Source: Haemophilus parainfluenzae (GTDB taxonomy: Bacteria; Pseudomonadota; Gammaproteobacteria; Enterobacterales; Pasteurellaceae). From it: a stretch of DNA of 64,000 nt. Below are positions 63,385 through 64,000 of the stretch, in pieces. Position 1 is the first letter of the stretch. Every line of letters begins with the position of its first letter. The position numbers and the translations under genes are program-made. The stretch is taken from contig NZ_UGHY01000002.1 in the NCBI RefSeq assembly GCF_900450995.1, forward strand, positions 2,168,211 through 2,232,210, read 5' to 3'. The notes under the pieces were generated by a model that saw only the letters and a list, made by a program, of their open reading frames with translations, did not search any database and had not been told where the DNA came from.

Positions 63385-64000
63385 GTTTTGAAGAGCATAA
63401 CAATCGAAAGAAAGCGAATAAGTTCGCTGAGTACATCACGGGGGAATCTCTTCGCCGATATTTTGGCTGGGAAAGTTGAGAAGTACTTAGGTAAAAATCC
63501 AAGTGTTTTTTGATGGTGCAGCAGGCAGTGGACAGCTTGAGCAATTTATTCAACCAAGTAAGTTTATTGCAGTAGAAATTCAAGCGGAATCATGCGCGGC
63601 ATTAGCCAATAATTATCCAGATGCTGAAATTCATAATACGAGTTTTTTCTTGTATCAAAGTGAGCCAAAAAGTGATTGTGTTGTAATGAACCCGCCATTC
63701 TCACTTAAATTTAAAGAACTTGCCGAAGAAGAAAAGGCCGCTATTCAAGCAGATTTTCCGTGGAAAAAATCAGGTGTACTTGATGATGTTTTTATGCTGA
63801 AAGGATTAGCCAATGCGCATCGTTTTGGGTTTTTCATTATGTTTCCCGGTATTGCCTATCGAAACACCGAAAAAAACACTCCGTGAAGTTATTGGGAATC
63901 AATTAGTCGAGTTGAATTTGATTCAAAACGCCTTTGAAGATACGCCAATTCAGTGCTTTTCTTGGGTTGATAAAACCAAGTCGAATAACAAAACATATCG
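63381..64000 (+). pseudogene. NPPF-type DNA methyltransferase, second copy, broken and cut by the window end
   Basis: Extra bases near 63465, 63510 and 63875, others missing near 63950. Motifs GAAGSGQLEQF and NPPFSL remain readable. As 14566-15492. Confidence 0.7.

Larger units (their letters stand above)
48816..64000. repeat. Second copy of positions 1 to about 15180, with many indels
   Basis: Position 48816 equals position 1 and the match runs to the window end, drifting by one base at each of many runs (offset 48815 to 48822, then back to 48815). Nearly all differences are single-base indels, many in homopolymers; clear substitutions were not seen. Features below marked second copy are the same genes. 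Confidence 0.95.

Noticed and set aside
48816..64000. True tandem second prophage
   Set aside because: Differences are almost entirely single-base indels, as expected of uncorrected long reads, and no attachment junction or host DNA separates the copies.

Overview
The window is a temperate contractile-tailed (myovirus-type) phage or excised prophage of Haemophilus, most likely H. parainfluenzae. Support: at least a dozen exact copies of the Haemophilus DNA uptake core AAGTGCGGT on both strands, a Haemophilus-type CRP-S (competence) site, and an 88-residue protein that I recognise as AcrIIC4, first described from H. parainfluenzae. No host gene is present. The first ~15.2 kb recurs at 48816-64000 with many single-base insertions and deletions, so the real molecule is most simply a circle or concatemer of about 48,815 bp. 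The second copy is a poorly corrected repeat of the first; unique tail genes also carry single-base frameshifts. 
 Layout: (a) Leftward operon from PL (about 7067): a structured leader with boxA, three stem-closed RNA domains and a terminator; a split coiled-coil/membrane gene; a BRO antirepressor under C4 antisense RNA; ANR-like, Gp157-like, ERF and SSB proteins; a beta-solenoid protein; and a C5 methyltransferase. Across the circle junction (48.8 kb) it continues through a second C4-controlled KilA-N gene and xis toward attP, with int beyond. (b) Immunity region 7.3-11.1 kb: cI with a downstream OLD-like ATPase and a D12 adenine methyltransferase, and cro opposite. PL and PR share nearly the same promoter/operator sequence. 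(c) Rightward early genes 11.1-17.3 kb: YmfL-like regulator, HNH protein, lambda O-like protein with internal iterons, P-like protein, methyltransferases, NinB, YbcO-like nuclease, RusA, antiterminator Q. (d) PR', terminator tR' and a tRNA-Trp, then holin, SAR endolysin and spanins. (e) Packaging and capsid genes, including a MuF protein with a likely nuclease-toxin tail, then contractile sheath, tube, chaperone with -1 frameshift, tape measure and baseplate. HigBA, a SNIPE-like membrane nuclease behind a CRP-like site, and a C4-controlled antirepressor are inserted among the tail genes. (f) Fibre genes, an acrIIC4-aca2 anti-CRISPR operon, integrase and attP. 
 The most striking content is regulatory and defensive. 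Three C4-type antisense RNA units have different, internally matching recognition boxes. There is also a competence-type promoter, a large PL leader RNA, an anti-CRISPR operon, and several likely exclusion or defence genes. Functional assignments come from recalled family motifs; no database search was run.
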